Shown here piece after piece: positions 7,610 through 16,908 of a stretch of DNA of 19,397 bases. The notes under the pieces are model-generated. The model did not search any database. It was given only the letters and a program-made list of their open reading frames with translations, and was not told where the DNA came from. Positions within the stretch are counted from its first letter, which is position 1; the number at the start of each line of letters is the position of its first letter. This stretch comes from an uncultured cyanobacterium (lineage in GTDB: Bacteria; Cyanobacteriota; Cyanobacteriia; Phormidesmidales; Phormidesmidaceae). The DNA lies in NCBI GenBank assembly GCA_938029995.1, contig CALHGI010000406.1:1-19397 (forward strand), read 5' to 3'. Both the position numbers and the translations under genes were made by a program.

Positions 7610-7957
7610 TCTCTTAATGGCCTGCTAATTTGGGCAAAACACGTTCAAACGTTTGAACCAAGCGTCTTTAGGAACGTGCTTTTAGTTCGGCATTGTCAAC
7701 ACTGACCAGATTGATTAGTCAGTTTTTCTTATTTATTCAGACTTTTTTATCGATTATCGAGTCAATGCTCAGAAAATCGGTATGAATACGGATTGATGAT
7801 TTCTCCGGTGGGTGTGTAGCCCTTTGCCCATGGCTTTTGCCCATGGTTTTAGGAGGGTAGGCAGCCTGTTTTCCAGGGCTGATTGTCGCTACATTCATCC
7901 GGTTGGCCAACGCTCTGATGGGCATCCGACTCTGCTGGTAAGGTAGGCTACGGCACC
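7610..7957. other. 348-bp gap between tRNA-Leu(CAG) and the SpoU gene
   Basis: No convincing gene. It contains the palindrome GTTCAAACGTTTGAAC (7643-7658), the outer arms AAAACACGTTC (7636-7646) and GAACGTGCTTTT (7672-7683), the terminator at 7701-7730, and a direct repeat of TTTGCCCATGG near 7823-7847. A 62-codon minus-strand frame here has no domain or codon pattern that supports it. Confidence 0.6.
7701..7730 (+). terminator. Rho-independent terminator after tRNA-Leu(CAG)
   Basis: ACTGAC (7701-7706) pairs with GTCAGT (7718-7723) around an 11-nt loop and is followed by TTTTCTT. The stem is short but the T-tract is good. A competing structure lies just upstream, at 7636-7683. Confidence 0.55.
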
Positions 7958-8773
7958 GTGTCCCATAGCAAGGTCTGGATGTTAGAAAATTCTGCTGCGA
8001 TCATTAGCACTAAAAACCCCCTGGCCAAACAATTTCGTAAGCTCCACCAGGCAAAGGAGCGTCGTCGCCAGAATCTGTTTTTGCTAGAAGGGTCCCACCT
8101 ATTGCAGGAGGCTTGTGCCGTTGGATACCCCCTGAGCCAAGTGGCGGTTACGGAAAGCTGGTGTCGTCGCCACGGTGAGCTGTTGGATCAGTTACAGCAT
8201 CGGGAGGCCTCGATTCATCTGGTGAGTCCCGACGTGTTGAATAGCATGTGTACCACCGTGAGCCCTGATGGGGTGGTGGCTACGGCCCAGCGAATGCCGT
8301 CCGTGGCTCCTGATGTTGCGGCAGGGGTGTCTTTAGGGGTGGCCTTGGAACGATTGCAGGACCCTGGCAACTTGGGTACGGTGATTCGCACCGCCGCTGC
8401 TGCGGAGTGCGATCGCATCTGGCTGACGGCAGATAGTGTGGATGTGGATCATCCCAAGGTGCTGCGGGCCAGTGCAGGGCAATGGTTTCGCATCGCTCCC
8501 CAAACGGTTCCCACCCTAGGGGACCTCGGCTCCCTAAATGCGCAGCTGGTGGCCACCACGCCCATGGCCTCCATGGATTATTGGGATCTAGACCTGCGTC
8601 AGCCGACGGTATTTTTGATGGGCAATGAGGGGGCTGGCCTGTCTAGCCCGGCCCTGGAACTGGCAACCCATCGGGTCAAAATTCCCCTAGCGGCTGATGT
8701 GGAATCTTTGAACGTTGCGATCGCAACCGCCTTACTGCTCTATGAAGCTAAGCGGCAGCGGCAGGTTGGCTAA
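7958..8773 (+). CDS. TrmH/SpoU-family RNA 2'-O-ribose methyltransferase
   Basis: 271 aa in the longest frame. An N-terminal substrate-binding domain (about 20-110, with FLLEGSHLLQEA at 41-52) precedes a SPOUT methyltransferase domain. The three SpoU motifs are intact: LERLQDPGNLGTVIRTA with N138 and R144, LMGNEGAGL with N223-E224-G225, and IPLAADVESLNVAIA with S250-L251-N252. Together they form the knotted AdoMet site. The substrate is probably rRNA, but 23S position or a tRNA target cannot be decided. The frame opens at GTG 7958; the ATG at codon 8 (7979) has AAGG 5 bp upstream and is the more likely start. Its stop overlaps that of the convergent 67-aa gene. Confidence 0.9.
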   Translation: MSHSKVWMLENSAAIISTKNPLAKQFRKLHQAKERRRQNLFLLEGSHLLQEACAVGYPLSQVAVTESWCRRHGELLDQLQHREASIHLVSPDVLNSMCTTVSPDGVVATAQRMPSVAPDVAAGVSLGVALERLQDPGNLGTVIRTAAAAECDRIWLTADSVDVDHPKVLRASAGQWFRIAPQTVPTLGDLGSLNAQLVATTPMASMDYWDLDLRQPTVFLMGNEGAGLSSPALELATHRVKIPLAADVESLNVAIATALLLYEAKRQRQVG

Positions 8774-8973
8774 CACTTGGTCGGAGTATTCTTTGCCATG
8801 GGGTTAGGGGATGACTTTTTGGCAGAGGACGTCTGAGCCCGATCCGTTTCAGGTGGCTGGGGGGTCTCATCTAAAATGACAGTCTCTGTTGTCTCCCCCA
8901 ACAGCTCGTCTAGATGCTCTAGGGACTGCATAAAGTCGTCTGCAGCAGACTGTCTTAGCTGACGTTTATTCAT
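8770..8973 (-). CDS. small hydrophilic protein of unknown function
   Basis: 67 aa, no recognised domain. The first half is a charged, helix-prone segment (KRQLRQSAADDFMQSLEHLDELLG); the second half is rich in T, P, S and K and looks disordered. The start is well supported: GAGG lies 7 bp before ATG 8973. The last bases overlap the stop of the SpoU gene (TAA at 8771-8773, opposite TAG at 8770-8772), so the pair is convergent. The N-terminal helix recalls small cyanobacterial proteins I cannot name with certainty. It is soluble, with no signal peptide or membrane segment. Confidence 0.65.
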   Translation of the reverse strand: MNKRQLRQSAADDFMQSLEHLDELLGETTETVILDETPQPPETDRAQTSSAKKSSPNPMAKNTPTKC

Positions 8974-9360
8974 AATCTTGCCTCGCTAGTGGGCCCCTAA
9001 TAGGGCCATGGTGTGAGCCATGGCAGCTGACGCAGGAGCCTGACGTAATGGGAGTTGTGAACCTAACCCTAGCCAAGATGTTCCGAGTTCAGAAAAACCT
9101 ATTAAACTAAACGGCTTTTATAAAGAGTGCTCCCATGGAGGAACAGGCTCTACACAGATAAATTGCTCCACAGGGAATGGAGTTAGACACTGAATTTAAC
9201 AAATTTGAAAATAATTGCTCAATATCAAGTTGTCTAATATCCACAATCTGGTTGAGAATGGATTCTGCCCCTATGTTACCCATGTCGTTCTCCGCACCAG
9301 GCAATCGACATCGATCAGTAGCCCAGGGTATCGCTAATGTGCTGAAAACAGGAGATCGTT
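8974..9360. other. 387-bp gap upstream of lpdA
   Basis: Holds the promoters for the 67-aa gene and for lpdA. A hairpin GCCATGG-TGTGAG-CCATGGC lies at about 9005-9024. Frames of 87 codons (-) and 66 codons (+) cross this stretch but resemble no protein and run into lpdA, so I leave them out. No riboswitch or small RNA is recognised. Confidence 0.5.
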
Positions 9361-10794
9361 GTGAGTTCATCCTTTGATTACGACCTAATCATTGTGGGGG
9401 CCGGTGTAGGTGGCCATGGGGCCGCATTACATGCTGTGAAGAGTGGCTTGAAGACTGCCATTATTGAAGCTGCTGACATGGGGGGCACCTGTGTCAATCG
9501 AGGATGTATTCCATCTAAGGCTCTCCTGGCGGCCTCTGGTCGCGTGCGAGAACTGCGGGATAAACATCATCTGCAGTCCTTTGGGATTCAGGTGGGGGAT
9601 GTACAGTTCGATCGCTCAGCCATTGCCGACCACGCGGGCAATTTAGTCAGTAAAATCCAAGGCGATCTCACCAATAGCCTGACTCGCCTAGGGGTGGATA
9701 CCATTCGTGGCTGGGGCAAACTGGCCGGTGCCCAAAAGGTGACGGTGACCACGGCCGATGGTGACAAGACCTACACGGGCAGAGATATTATGCTGTCGCC
9801 GGGCTCCATTCCCTTTGTGCCACCGGGGATTGAAACCGACGGAAAAACCGTATTCACTAGCGATGAAGCCATTAAGCTCGATTGGTTACCCCAGTGGGTG
9901 GCCATCATCGGTAGTGGCTACATCGGTTTAGAGTTCTCCGATGTTTACACCGCCCTCGGTTGTGAGGTCAGCATGATTGAGGCCATGCCTCAGCTGATGC
10001 CCACCTTCGACCCAGATATTGCCAAAATCGCTAAGCGGGTGCTGATCGATCCCCGTGACATTGAAACCCATGTCGGCGTGATTGCTAAGACGGTCACCCC
10101 TGGTTCTCCGGTGACGATTGAGTTAGCGGACTTAGAAACTAAGGAAACCGTCGAGGTGCTTGAGGTAGATGCTTGCCTGGTGGCCACCGGACGGATTCCA
10201 GCCACTAAAAAGATGGGGCTGGAAAATCTTGCGATTGAGACCGACCGGCGTGGATTTATTCCTGTCAATGACCGCATGGAAGTCCTGCGAGACGGTGCGC
10301 CCATTCCTCATCTTTGGGCCATTGGCGATGCTACGGGCAAAATGATGCTCGCCCATGCGGCCTCGGCCCAAGGGGTGGTGGCTGTGGAAAATATTTTGAA
10401 TAATAATCGCACCGTTGACTATCGCAGTATTCCGGCGGCGGCGTTTACCCATCCAGAGGTGAGCTTTGTGGGTATGACCGAGCCTGCGGCCAAGGAACTA
10501 GCGGCGGCAGAAGGTTTCAAAATTGGCTCGGTGCGCAGTTACTTTAAGGCCAATTCCAAAGCCCTGGCGGAAAATGAGTCCGATGGTTTGGCCAAGGTGA
10601 TCTATCGCAAGGATACGGGGGAAATTCTGGGCACCCATATCATCGGCATCCATGCGGCAGACCTGATTCAAGAAGTGGCTAATGCTATCGCCCAAGGGCA
10701 AACGGTCCAAGATCTATCGTTTATCGTTCACACCCATCCCACCCTGTCTGAGGTGCTGGATGAGGCCTTTAAGCGGGCCGAGGTGACAGCATGA
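9361..10794 (+). CDS. lpdA: dihydrolipoyl dehydrogenase (E3)
   Basis: 477 aa. Flavoprotein that reoxidises dihydrolipoamide with NAD+ for pyruvate dehydrogenase and, in cyanobacteria, probably also for the glycine cleavage system. The FAD Rossmann motif is [13 protein letters not shown] at 10-22. The redox disulfide is C44/C49 in [16 protein letters not shown]. The NAD-binding motif [11 protein letters not shown] lies at about 182-192, the second FAD motif LWAIGDATG near 318-326, and the C-terminal HTHPTLSE gives the active-site histidine and glutamate. It starts with GTG 9361, which has AGGAG 6 bp upstream; no ATG nearby fits. Its ATGA end overlaps the start of trpC by 4 bp, so the two are translationally coupled. 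Confidence 0.96.
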   Translation: MSSSFDYDLIIVGAGVGGHGAALHAVKSGLKTAIIEAADMGGTCVNRGCIPSKALLAASGRVRELRDKHHLQSFGIQVGDVQFDRSAIADHAGNLVSKIQGDLTNSLTRLGVDTIRGWGKLAGAQKVTVTTADGDKTYTGRDIMLSPGSIPFVPPGIETDGKTVFTSDEAIKLDWLPQWVAIIGSGYIGLEFSDVYTALGCEVSMIEAMPQLMPTFDPDIAKIAKRVLIDPRDIETHVGVIAKTVTPGSPVTIELADLETKETVEVLEVDACLVATGRIPATKKMGLENLAIETDRRGFIPVNDRMEVLRDGAPIPHLWAIGDATGKMMLAHAASAQGVVAVENILNNNRTVDYRSIPAAAFTHPEVSFVGMTEPAAKELAAAEGFKIGSVRSYFKANSKALAENESDGLAKVIYRKDTGEILGTHIIGIHAADLIQEVANAIAQGQTVQDLSFIVHTHPTLSEVLDEAFKRAEVTA

Positions 10795-11672
10795 AAATCC
10801 GACGCCGCCCCCCTAATCCAACCGTATTTGTCGATACGCTGCGCTACCAGGTAAAAGTGCCCGATAGTGAGCCAAACAATATTCTGGAAAAAATTGTTTG
10901 GCATAAGGAGTCCGAAGTGGCGCGACTGCGGGATAAAACTCCCCTGGCCGCGCTGCAGCGACAGGTGATGGGGATGGCTCCCCCCCTCGACTTTGCCGCG
11001 GCTCTACGCCATGGCAGGACGACTCCAGCGGTGATTGCTGAGGTGAAAAAGGCTTCTCCTAGTAAAGGGGTGATTCGAGAGGATTTTGATCCGGTTGCGA
11101 TCGCAACCTCCTATGAACAGGGCGATGCCACCTGTTTATCAGTCCTCACCGATGCAGAATTTTTCCAAGGCAGCTTTGACTACCTAGCCCAAATCCGCCA
11201 GGCAGTGAAACTTCCCCTACTCTGCAAAGAGTTCATTATCTATCCCTACCAGATTTATCTCGCCCGTATCCATGGAGCCGACGCTATTCTGCTGATTGCT
11301 GCTATTTTGTCGGACAAGGACTTAGGTTACTTCGTCCGCATAGCTAAAGCTTTAGGCATGACTGCCCTGGTTGAGGTCCACACAGCTGAAGAACTAGACC
11401 GGGTGCTGAATATCGATAACATTCAAGTACTGGGTGTGAATAATCGTAACCTTGAAGATTTCTCCGTGAGTTTAGACACCACCCGGAGTCTATTGGCCCA
11501 GGCATCCACCCATACAAAAGCTGATGGCATTACATTTGTAAGCGAGTCAGGTATTCATCAACCCGATGATGTTGCCCAGGTCGCCCAGGCTGGAGCTCAG
11601 GCTATTTTGGTAGGCGAGTCGCTAATGCGGCAGACCGATCCCGGTGCAGCCATTAACCGGCTCATGGCCTAG
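10791..11672 (+). CDS. trpC: indole-3-glycerol phosphate synthase
   Basis: 293 aa. Closes the indole ring in tryptophan synthesis (CdRP to indole-3-glycerol phosphate), cytosolic (beta/alpha)8 barrel. Catalytic and binding segments are intact: [11 protein letters not shown] at 83-93, [12 protein letters not shown] with K146, LVEVH with E195, GVNNRNL at 215-221, and SESGI at 251-255. The first ~30 residues extend beyond the E. coli domain, as in other cyanobacterial TrpC proteins. It is a single-domain enzyme without the TrpF fusion seen in enterobacteria. ATG 10791 overlaps lpdA by 4 bp. A HIP1 octamer lies at 11097-11104. Confidence 0.96.
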   Translation: MKIRRRPPNPTVFVDTLRYQVKVPDSEPNNILEKIVWHKESEVARLRDKTPLAALQRQVMGMAPPLDFAAALRHGRTTPAVIAEVKKASPSKGVIREDFDPVAIATSYEQGDATCLSVLTDAEFFQGSFDYLAQIRQAVKLPLLCKEFIIYPYQIYLARIHGADAILLIAAILSDKDLGYFVRIAKALGMTALVEVHTAEELDRVLNIDNIQVLGVNNRNLEDFSVSLDTTRSLLAQASTHTKADGITFVSESGIHQPDDVAQVAQAGAQAILVGESLMRQTDPGAAINRLMA

Positions 11673-11731
11673 GTCTCTTTAGGTCATTCATTTTCTACCA
11701 GTTTCAGGTTCCTTACTCTGATTTTCCGACT

Positions 11732-11968
11732 ATGGATCGTCCTATCCCTCTACCGTCTCATATCCACTACGAGCTTTTACTCAGGCTCCTAGAACGTGAG
11801 ACTGCGGCCGCCATCTATCAACACTCCCCACAAAAGGAACAGCTGAACGAATTGATTATCACGTTGCGCAAGGCCATGTCCCAGCAAAAACAGTTGGAAG
11901 CCAGCTGTAGAGTTTCTGATTTGGCCGTGGAATATCACTGGTCACTCAATGAAAAAACAGGCAGCTAA
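11732..11968 (+). CDS. small cyanobacterial protein, DUF5340-like
   Basis: 78 aa. The opening PLPSHIHYELLLRLLERET followed by a helical segment (LNELIITLRKAMSQQKQLE, 38-56) and the ending VEYHWSLNE match my memory of a family of 75-80 aa cyanobacterial proteins, DUF5340; function is unknown. No signal peptide or membrane segment. It follows trpC by 59 bp on the same strand and is ended by the strong terminator at 12018-12063, so it is probably the last gene of the lpdA-trpC transcript. The family name is from memory and needs a profile search. Confidence 0.75.
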   Translation: MDRPIPLPSHIHYELLLRLLERETAAAIYQHSPQKEQLNELIITLRKAMSQQKQLEASCRVSDLAVEYHWSLNEKTGS

Positions 11969-12017
11969 GTTGTAACTAACGATCGCTCGGCCCTCATCCT
12001 CGCAATTCTCGAAAGCT

Positions 12018-12063
12018 AAAAATATCCCCGCTGAACTTTTTAACTCAGCGGGGATATTTTTTT
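12018..12063. terminator. bidirectional Rho-independent terminator
   Basis: A perfect 17-bp stem (12018-12034 with 12045-12061) surrounds a 10-nt loop. The core is TATCCCCGCTGA and the outer part is A-rich on the left and T-rich on the right, giving T-tracts on both strands. It ends the small DUF5340-like gene on the plus strand and psaF-psaJ on the minus strand. Confidence 0.93.
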
Positions 12064-12131
12064 GATATTACGCTCAACTAACTTTCTTCGGATTAGCTAC
12101 CCAGGAAAGCTAGCCCAAACATCTACTAAAC

Positions 12132-12257
12132 CTATGGGTGAAGCAGCAGGTCAGGGAAGAAACGATTAAATTCAATGAGAATGCCGGCCGTAATTAGCAT
12201 CCAAATCGTAGCTACTACAGGAGCTGTAGCAAGGTATTTTACTAAGCCTTCGGGCAT
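12132..12257 (-). CDS. psaJ: photosystem I subunit IX (PsaJ)
   Basis: 41 aa, standard PsaJ length. The protein starts [19 protein letters not shown], has one membrane helix at about 10-28, and ends with the family hallmark [20 protein letters not shown]. PsaJ sits at the edge of photosystem I in the thylakoid membrane, next to PsaF, binds pigments and stabilises PsaF. ATG 12255-12257 has AGGA about 9 bp upstream. It lies 110 bp after psaF on the same strand, the usual cyanobacterial psaFJ order, and ends before the terminator at 12018-12063. Confidence 0.96.
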   Translation of the reverse strand: MPEGLVKYLATAPVVATIWMLITAGILIEFNRFFPDLLLHP

Positions 12258-12367
12258 GGGAAAGTATCCTGAATACGAAACGTCTAGAAAAAGACTAAAA
12301 ACTCAGTGTGACTCAGGGATTTCGATTCGACATATCGAGCCTAAGCCCTACTCACAAGAAGCATTGC

Positions 12368-12868
12368 CTAGCGAGGCGAGATAGTAATCTCATCATCCTT
12401 CGCAAACATTGCACCAGATGCCATGTCTTTGAACGCAGCCAAAGGCCAAGCGGCACCAGCTAAGGAAGACTTGATCGCCAAGCCGGTATCAATGATGATT
12501 TCCATTTCCTCAGGTTTTTTGGAAGAACGGGCCTCAATTAAATAAGAGCGGCCTGCCCAGCCAATCCAACCAGCAATGTACAAAAACAGGATGCCAGGAA
12601 TTACAAACTCACCCAGGTGCGCCAAATCACCATCTACCACCAAGTGGGGTAGACCTTCTTCGCCGCAGAGCAAGCTGGAATTAGCATAAAAATCAAAACG
12701 TGCTTTAGCACCGTCTGTCTTGGCCGCAGAGGCACGTTGTTGGAACGCCGCCGATTCGCCACAGGGGGTCAAACCAGCCACATTGTCTCCAGCCAAGCTG
12801 GCAGAAGCGGGTGCCGCGTAGCCAAACCAGAGGCAGATTACTAGAGCCAGAGCAAACAACCGTCGCAT
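12368..12868 (-). CDS. psaF: photosystem I subunit III (PsaF)
   Basis: 166 aa, normal for cyanobacteria. A signal peptide (MRR, hydrophobic 4-18, then PASAS with likely cleavage after A23) sends the N-terminus to the thylakoid lumen. C36 and C68 are the conserved lumenal cysteines. A membrane helix covers about 88-110 ([19 protein letters not shown]), followed by the stromal segment [21 protein letters not shown] and a re-entrant hydrophobic stretch ([13 protein letters not shown]). The lysine-rich donor-docking helix of green-lineage PsaF is absent. AAGGA precedes ATG 12868 by 8 bp. It is divergent from tsaD, a gene order known in several cyanobacteria. Confidence 0.96.
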   Translation of the reverse strand: MRRLFALALVICLWFGYAAPASASLAGDNVAGLTPCGESAAFQQRASAAKTDGAKARFDFYANSSLLCGEEGLPHLVVDGDLAHLGEFVIPGILFLYIAGWIGWAGRSYLIEARSSKKPEEMEIIIDTGLAIKSSLAGAAWPLAAFKDMASGAMFAKDDEITISPR

Positions 12869-13222
12869 AGAGTGTTTCCTTTGTGGTTTACAAAAGACAA
12901 AAATTACCGGTACTGAGTAGGCGAATCATTCAATCTGGGATAAACCCCATGGGCCAGAGCGTCCTAGATTAAACCTCCCCAAGAATCAGCAACGTAAAAA
13001 AAATAATTCAGAAAAATCTCTTAACTTAGATAACCAGCGATAATAAAACCCTGAATAGCCAATCACTAAAACGGGTTGCTTACCAATGGCCCAACGTAGC
13101 GTTTAAACCCAGCCAACGTGGACTAAATTAAGGATCTACCTGACTCTCAGGGATCATACCTTTCTGTCAAACCCTGGCAGGGTAATTGCTCACAAGACTT
13201 TACATGCTGACACAATTAATCC
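12869..13222. promoter_or_regulatory. 354-bp divergent region between psaF and tsaD
   Basis: Must contain the psaF promoter (minus strand) and the tsaD promoter (plus strand). It is AT-rich around 12985-13060 and has no coding frame. ACCCTGGCAGGGT at 13171-13183 is a small dyad ahead of tsaD. No -35/-10 pair is convincing enough to name, and no high-light or redox-control element is recognised. Confidence 0.5.
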
Positions 13223-14263
13223 ATGGCAACAATTTTAGCAATTGAAACGAGCTGTGATGAAACCGCTGCGGCTGTGGTCTGCCATCGTCAGGTGCTCAGC
13301 AATGTCGTCGCCTCCCAGATTGATCTGCACAGTCGCTATGGGGGAGTCGTCCCCGAGCTAGCCTCCCGTGAACATCTCTTGACCATTGGTGACATTGTGC
13401 AGGAGGCCCTGCTTAAGTCCCAGCTGGCCTGGACCGATATTGATGCAGTGGCCACCACCTGCGCACCGGGACTGGTGGGTGCCCTGCTCGTGGGGATGAG
13501 CGTGGGTAAAACCCTATCGATGGTGCATCAAAAACCCTTTTTGGGGGCCCACCATTTAGAAGGGCACATTTATGCGGCCTACCTAGAACATCAGGATTTG
13601 CAGGCACCGTTTTTATGTCTGCTCGTTTCAGGAGGGCATACCAGTCTGATTCGGGTGGATGGCTGCGGGCAGTACACCCTCCTGGGTAAAACACGCGATG
13701 ATGCCGCCGGAGAGGCCTTTGATAAAGTGGCTCGTCTGCTGGAGCTAGGATATCCCGGCGGCCCTATCATCGACCGCCTGGCGCAGCAAGGTAATCCGAA
13801 AGCGTTTCATCTCCCAGAGGGAAATATTTCCCTGCCAGAAGGGGGCTACCATCCCTACGATGCGAGTTTTAGTGGCCTGAAAACAGCCGTACTAAGGCTG
13901 GTCGATCGCCTCAAGGCCGATGGTGTTGATCCTTTGCCTTTGGCTGATATTGCTGCCAGTTTTCAATCTGCCGTGGTGCGGGCCCTTACCAAGCGAGCGG
14001 TACGTGCTGCCCAAGACCAAAATTTACCGGCCATTGTCCTAGGGGGAGGGGTGGCGGCCAATAGTGGTTTACGCCATAGCCTCTCAGCCATGGCCGCTGA
14101 CCAAGGCATTAAGGTCTATGTCCCATCCCTACAATTTTGTACGGACAATGCCGCGATGGTAGCCTGCGCCGCCAGTGACCATTTTGACCGGGGGCATCGT
14201 TCTAGTTTGGACCTGGGGGTTTACTCCCGTTTGCCCTTAGATAAAATCTCTACCCTGTACTAG
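13223..14263 (+). CDS. tsaD: tRNA N6-threonylcarbamoyladenosine transferase TsaD
   Basis: 346 aa. Transfers threonylcarbamoyl to A37 of tRNAs that read ANN codons, working with TsaB, TsaE and TsaC. It begins with the ASKHA strand ILAIETSCDETAAAVV (4-19). HLEGH at 111-115 is the metal-binding motif, LVSGGHTSL the phosphate segment, and VLGGGVAANSGLR near 272-284 the adenine-side loop. No catalytic element is missing. ATG 13223 has no good Shine-Dalgarno. Its 3' end converges on an alpha/beta hydrolase with only 20 bp between the stops. Older names are gcp and ygjD. Confidence 0.96.
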   Translation: MATILAIETSCDETAAAVVCHRQVLSNVVASQIDLHSRYGGVVPELASREHLLTIGDIVQEALLKSQLAWTDIDAVATTCAPGLVGALLVGMSVGKTLSMVHQKPFLGAHHLEGHIYAAYLEHQDLQAPFLCLLVSGGHTSLIRVDGCGQYTLLGKTRDDAAGEAFDKVARLLELGYPGGPIIDRLAQQGNPKAFHLPEGNISLPEGGYHPYDASFSGLKTAVLRLVDRLKADGVDPLPLADIAASFQSAVVRALTKRAVRAAQDQNLPAIVLGGGVAANSGLRHSLSAMAADQGIKVYVPSLQFCTDNAAMVACAASDHFDRGHRSSLDLGVYSRLPLDKISTLY

Positions 14264-14283
14264 TGATTGTGGAGTCATTGGCC

Positions 14284-15153
14284 CTAGCTCAACCACTGAC
14301 GTACTTGAGTCTCCAGGGCGATTGGCTGTTCCAGCATTGCAAAGTGGCCACATTGCTTAAACTCCACCACGGCCTGTTTTCCTTGATGAAAGAAACGATG
14401 AAAACTAGCCAAGTGTTGAACATAACGAGGTTCCATTACCGTGTCCTGTTCTCCAGTAATGAAATATACCGGCTGAGATAGCTGCGAAACGATTTGCGGT
14501 AACTGATGAACCTCTTGTTCCGTGGTAGATGCCAGTAGCGACTGGGTGGCCGCATCGGAATCGGCCCGTAGAAAATCGATTAACCGTTGCTGTCCCCAGC
14601 GATAGCTAAGGCTTTGCCGCACCATAATATTGGCAAAGACCCAGGGTAATAGGGGCAAATGCTGTAGCCAATGGGGCCGCCATCCCACCATTTGTTGTCC
14701 GGCGTTGCGAAACTTCTCAAAGGCCCTGTGGATATATATTCCGCCCCCCGCATTTACACAGATCACCCCCTTGACCCGTTCGGGAAACAGGTAGGCGGCC
14801 CACAATGCAATACTGCCCCCCAGGGAATGGCCCATCAGCCATACTTGGTCTAATTCCAGGGTGTCCAGTAGGGCGTTTAAATCCTGGGCATAGGCTGTTA
14901 GACCATAGGTTGAGGTGTCTAAAGCATGGCGACGATTGGACAGCTGCTGAGTAGAGTCACCAAACCCTCGTAGGTCATAGGCCAGACAGGAAATGTCTGG
15001 AGTTAACTGCTGCATTAAAGGCTGCCAATAGGCACGACTTAGTAACCAGCCATGGATACAGACCAGTACTGAGCGATGGGGGGTAGCGCTGGAAAATAGG
15101 TTAGGAGTGAAATCATAGACATGGGGCACTCCGAAGACAGGTGTCACCACCAT
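14284..15153 (-). CDS. alpha/beta hydrolase
   Basis: 289 aa. A full catalytic set is visible: oxyanion-side HGW at 34-36, nucleophile elbow GHSLGGS with S110, acid D237 in TGEQDTVM, and H270 in QCGHFAMLEQP. DLRGFGDS at 60-67 is a common feature of the group. A lid region of about 140-190 is rich in aromatic and basic residues, with a hydrophobic stretch WLQHLPLLPWVFANI. No signal peptide, so it is cytosolic or loosely bound to membrane. The substrate (ester, thioester, epoxide or C-C bond) cannot be inferred. It is convergent with tsaD. Confidence 0.88.
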   Translation of the reverse strand: MVVTPVFGVPHVYDFTPNLFSSATPHRSVLVCIHGWLLSRAYWQPLMQQLTPDISCLAYDLRGFGDSTQQLSNRRHALDTSTYGLTAYAQDLNALLDTLELDQVWLMGHSLGGSIALWAAYLFPERVKGVICVNAGGGIYIHRAFEKFRNAGQQMVGWRPHWLQHLPLLPWVFANIMVRQSLSYRWGQQRLIDFLRADSDAATQSLLASTTEQEVHQLPQIVSQLSQPVYFITGEQDTVMEPRYVQHLASFHRFFHQGKQAVVEFKQCGHFAMLEQPIALETQVRQWLS

Positions 15154-15285
15154 GGTGAAAATAGGATTCGCACAACGACATTCAAGTTTGAACCAGTCCC
15201 ATAGAGCTCTTTAAATTCTAAAACACTAAAGCCTAAGACTGAAAGCATGGTGCGCAGGCGCACTGAGAGGAATTCGGTGGAAGAC

Positions 15286-16011
15286 TTAGTAAAGGCCACC
15301 TAGCAGTCGCTCACGCATGCCCTCAGCAATTTTATGGCCCAAATATTCTGGGATTAAGCTTTCGTTTGGTCCCAATAGATACAAAATCAACCGGGTACGA
15401 CCGCGCCATACCAATAGGTTAGCATTTACCACCAGCAGATCTTCTTGCCAAATGGCATACATGACTTTGTAAAAGAGGCCTGGCTGGTTATCTGCTTCAA
15501 TCAGTAGGGCAGGCAGATGGAATACTGGATCGACGTAAAATTCAGTTTCAACTTTCTCTAAGCCCGCATTGAGATTAAATTCAACGCTCAGCATCTCCTC
15601 TACTTCATAGCGCCCGGCTAGGGCTTCCCGAATGGCACGGCAGGTATTGTCAGCGGTTTTGTCACTGAGGGCTTTTCCCCCACGGGAGACAACCAGTTTG
15701 ACGAACACCAGCATGGGTGGATATATCTGACCATAGAGGCTGAGGCTGTGAATAGTTAGCCCATAGGCGGCCAGAACGCCGAAAATATCGCTCAGTAAAA
15801 AAGATTGATTACGGTAGGCGAAATGGAGGGCACTGCGATTCCCTTCCGGTTTAATTTCAATTACGGCCTTTTTGGTTTTGTATAGCTGATAGGCGAGCCG
15901 TAGGTTTTGTAGTTGAATTTCGCTGCTGACAAATTGCTCATAAAACTGCGGGAAGGCTCGGTTGAAGCGCTTCAGCAACTCTACTGTTGATGTCTTTAAT
16001 CCGGCTGCCAT
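15286..16011 (-). CDS. stand-alone protein with two ACT-like domains
   Basis: 241 aa. Two segments have the beta-alpha-beta-beta-alpha-beta pattern of ACT domains: about 62-110 (SFLLSDIFGVLAAYGLTIHS core) and about 168-214 (LLIEADNQPGLFYKVMYAI core, followed by VVNANLLVWRGRTRLILYL). The second resembles the C-terminal ACT repeats of the PII-modifying enzyme GlnD. The N-terminus (FPQFYEQFVSSEIQLQNLRLA at 20-40 region) distantly recalls the start of large NAD-glutamate dehydrogenases. No nucleotidyltransferase, HD or dehydrogenase domain is present, so this is a sensor-only protein, perhaps binding an amino acid. ATG 16011 is clear. Divergent from the GNAT gene across 294 bp. Function is unknown. 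Confidence 0.75.
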   Translation of the reverse strand: MAAGLKTSTVELLKRFNRAFPQFYEQFVSSEIQLQNLRLAYQLYKTKKAVIEIKPEGNRSALHFAYRNQSFLLSDIFGVLAAYGLTIHSLSLYGQIYPPMLVFVKLVVSRGGKALSDKTADNTCRAIREALAGRYEVEEMLSVEFNLNAGLEKVETEFYVDPVFHLPALLIEADNQPGLFYKVMYAIWQEDLLVVNANLLVWRGRTRLILYLLGPNESLIPEYLGHKIAEGMRERLLGGLY

Positions 16012-16827
<816 letters not shown>

Positions 16828-16908
16828 GGTTTTATTCCCCGCCACGTTAGTTAATACAACTGGTGTTGATGTGCCTGAATGCTTTGGGGGGTATGGCCCG
16901 TGCCCTAA

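Noticed and set aside
7484..7705. 73-codon frame
   Set aside because: It reads straight through tRNA-Leu(CAG); the coding appearance comes from the tRNA. The same applies to 17483-17671 over tRNA-Pro.
7737..7925. 62-codon minus-strand frame before the SpoU gene
   Set aside because: Composition looks non-coding and part of it covers the TTTGCCCATGG repeat; no start signal is convincing.
9107..9377. Opposed small frames upstream of lpdA (87 aa minus, 66 aa plus)
   Set aside because: Neither resembles a protein family, and both run into the lpdA start, whose GTG has a clear ribosome binding site.
13413..13694. 93-codon minus-strand frame inside tsaD
   Set aside because: Antisense shadow of a universally conserved gene.
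14263..14481. 72-codon plus-strand frame beginning at the tsaD stop
   Set aside because: It is antisense to the 3' part of the alpha/beta hydrolase, whose catalytic histidine region it overlaps; no independent support.
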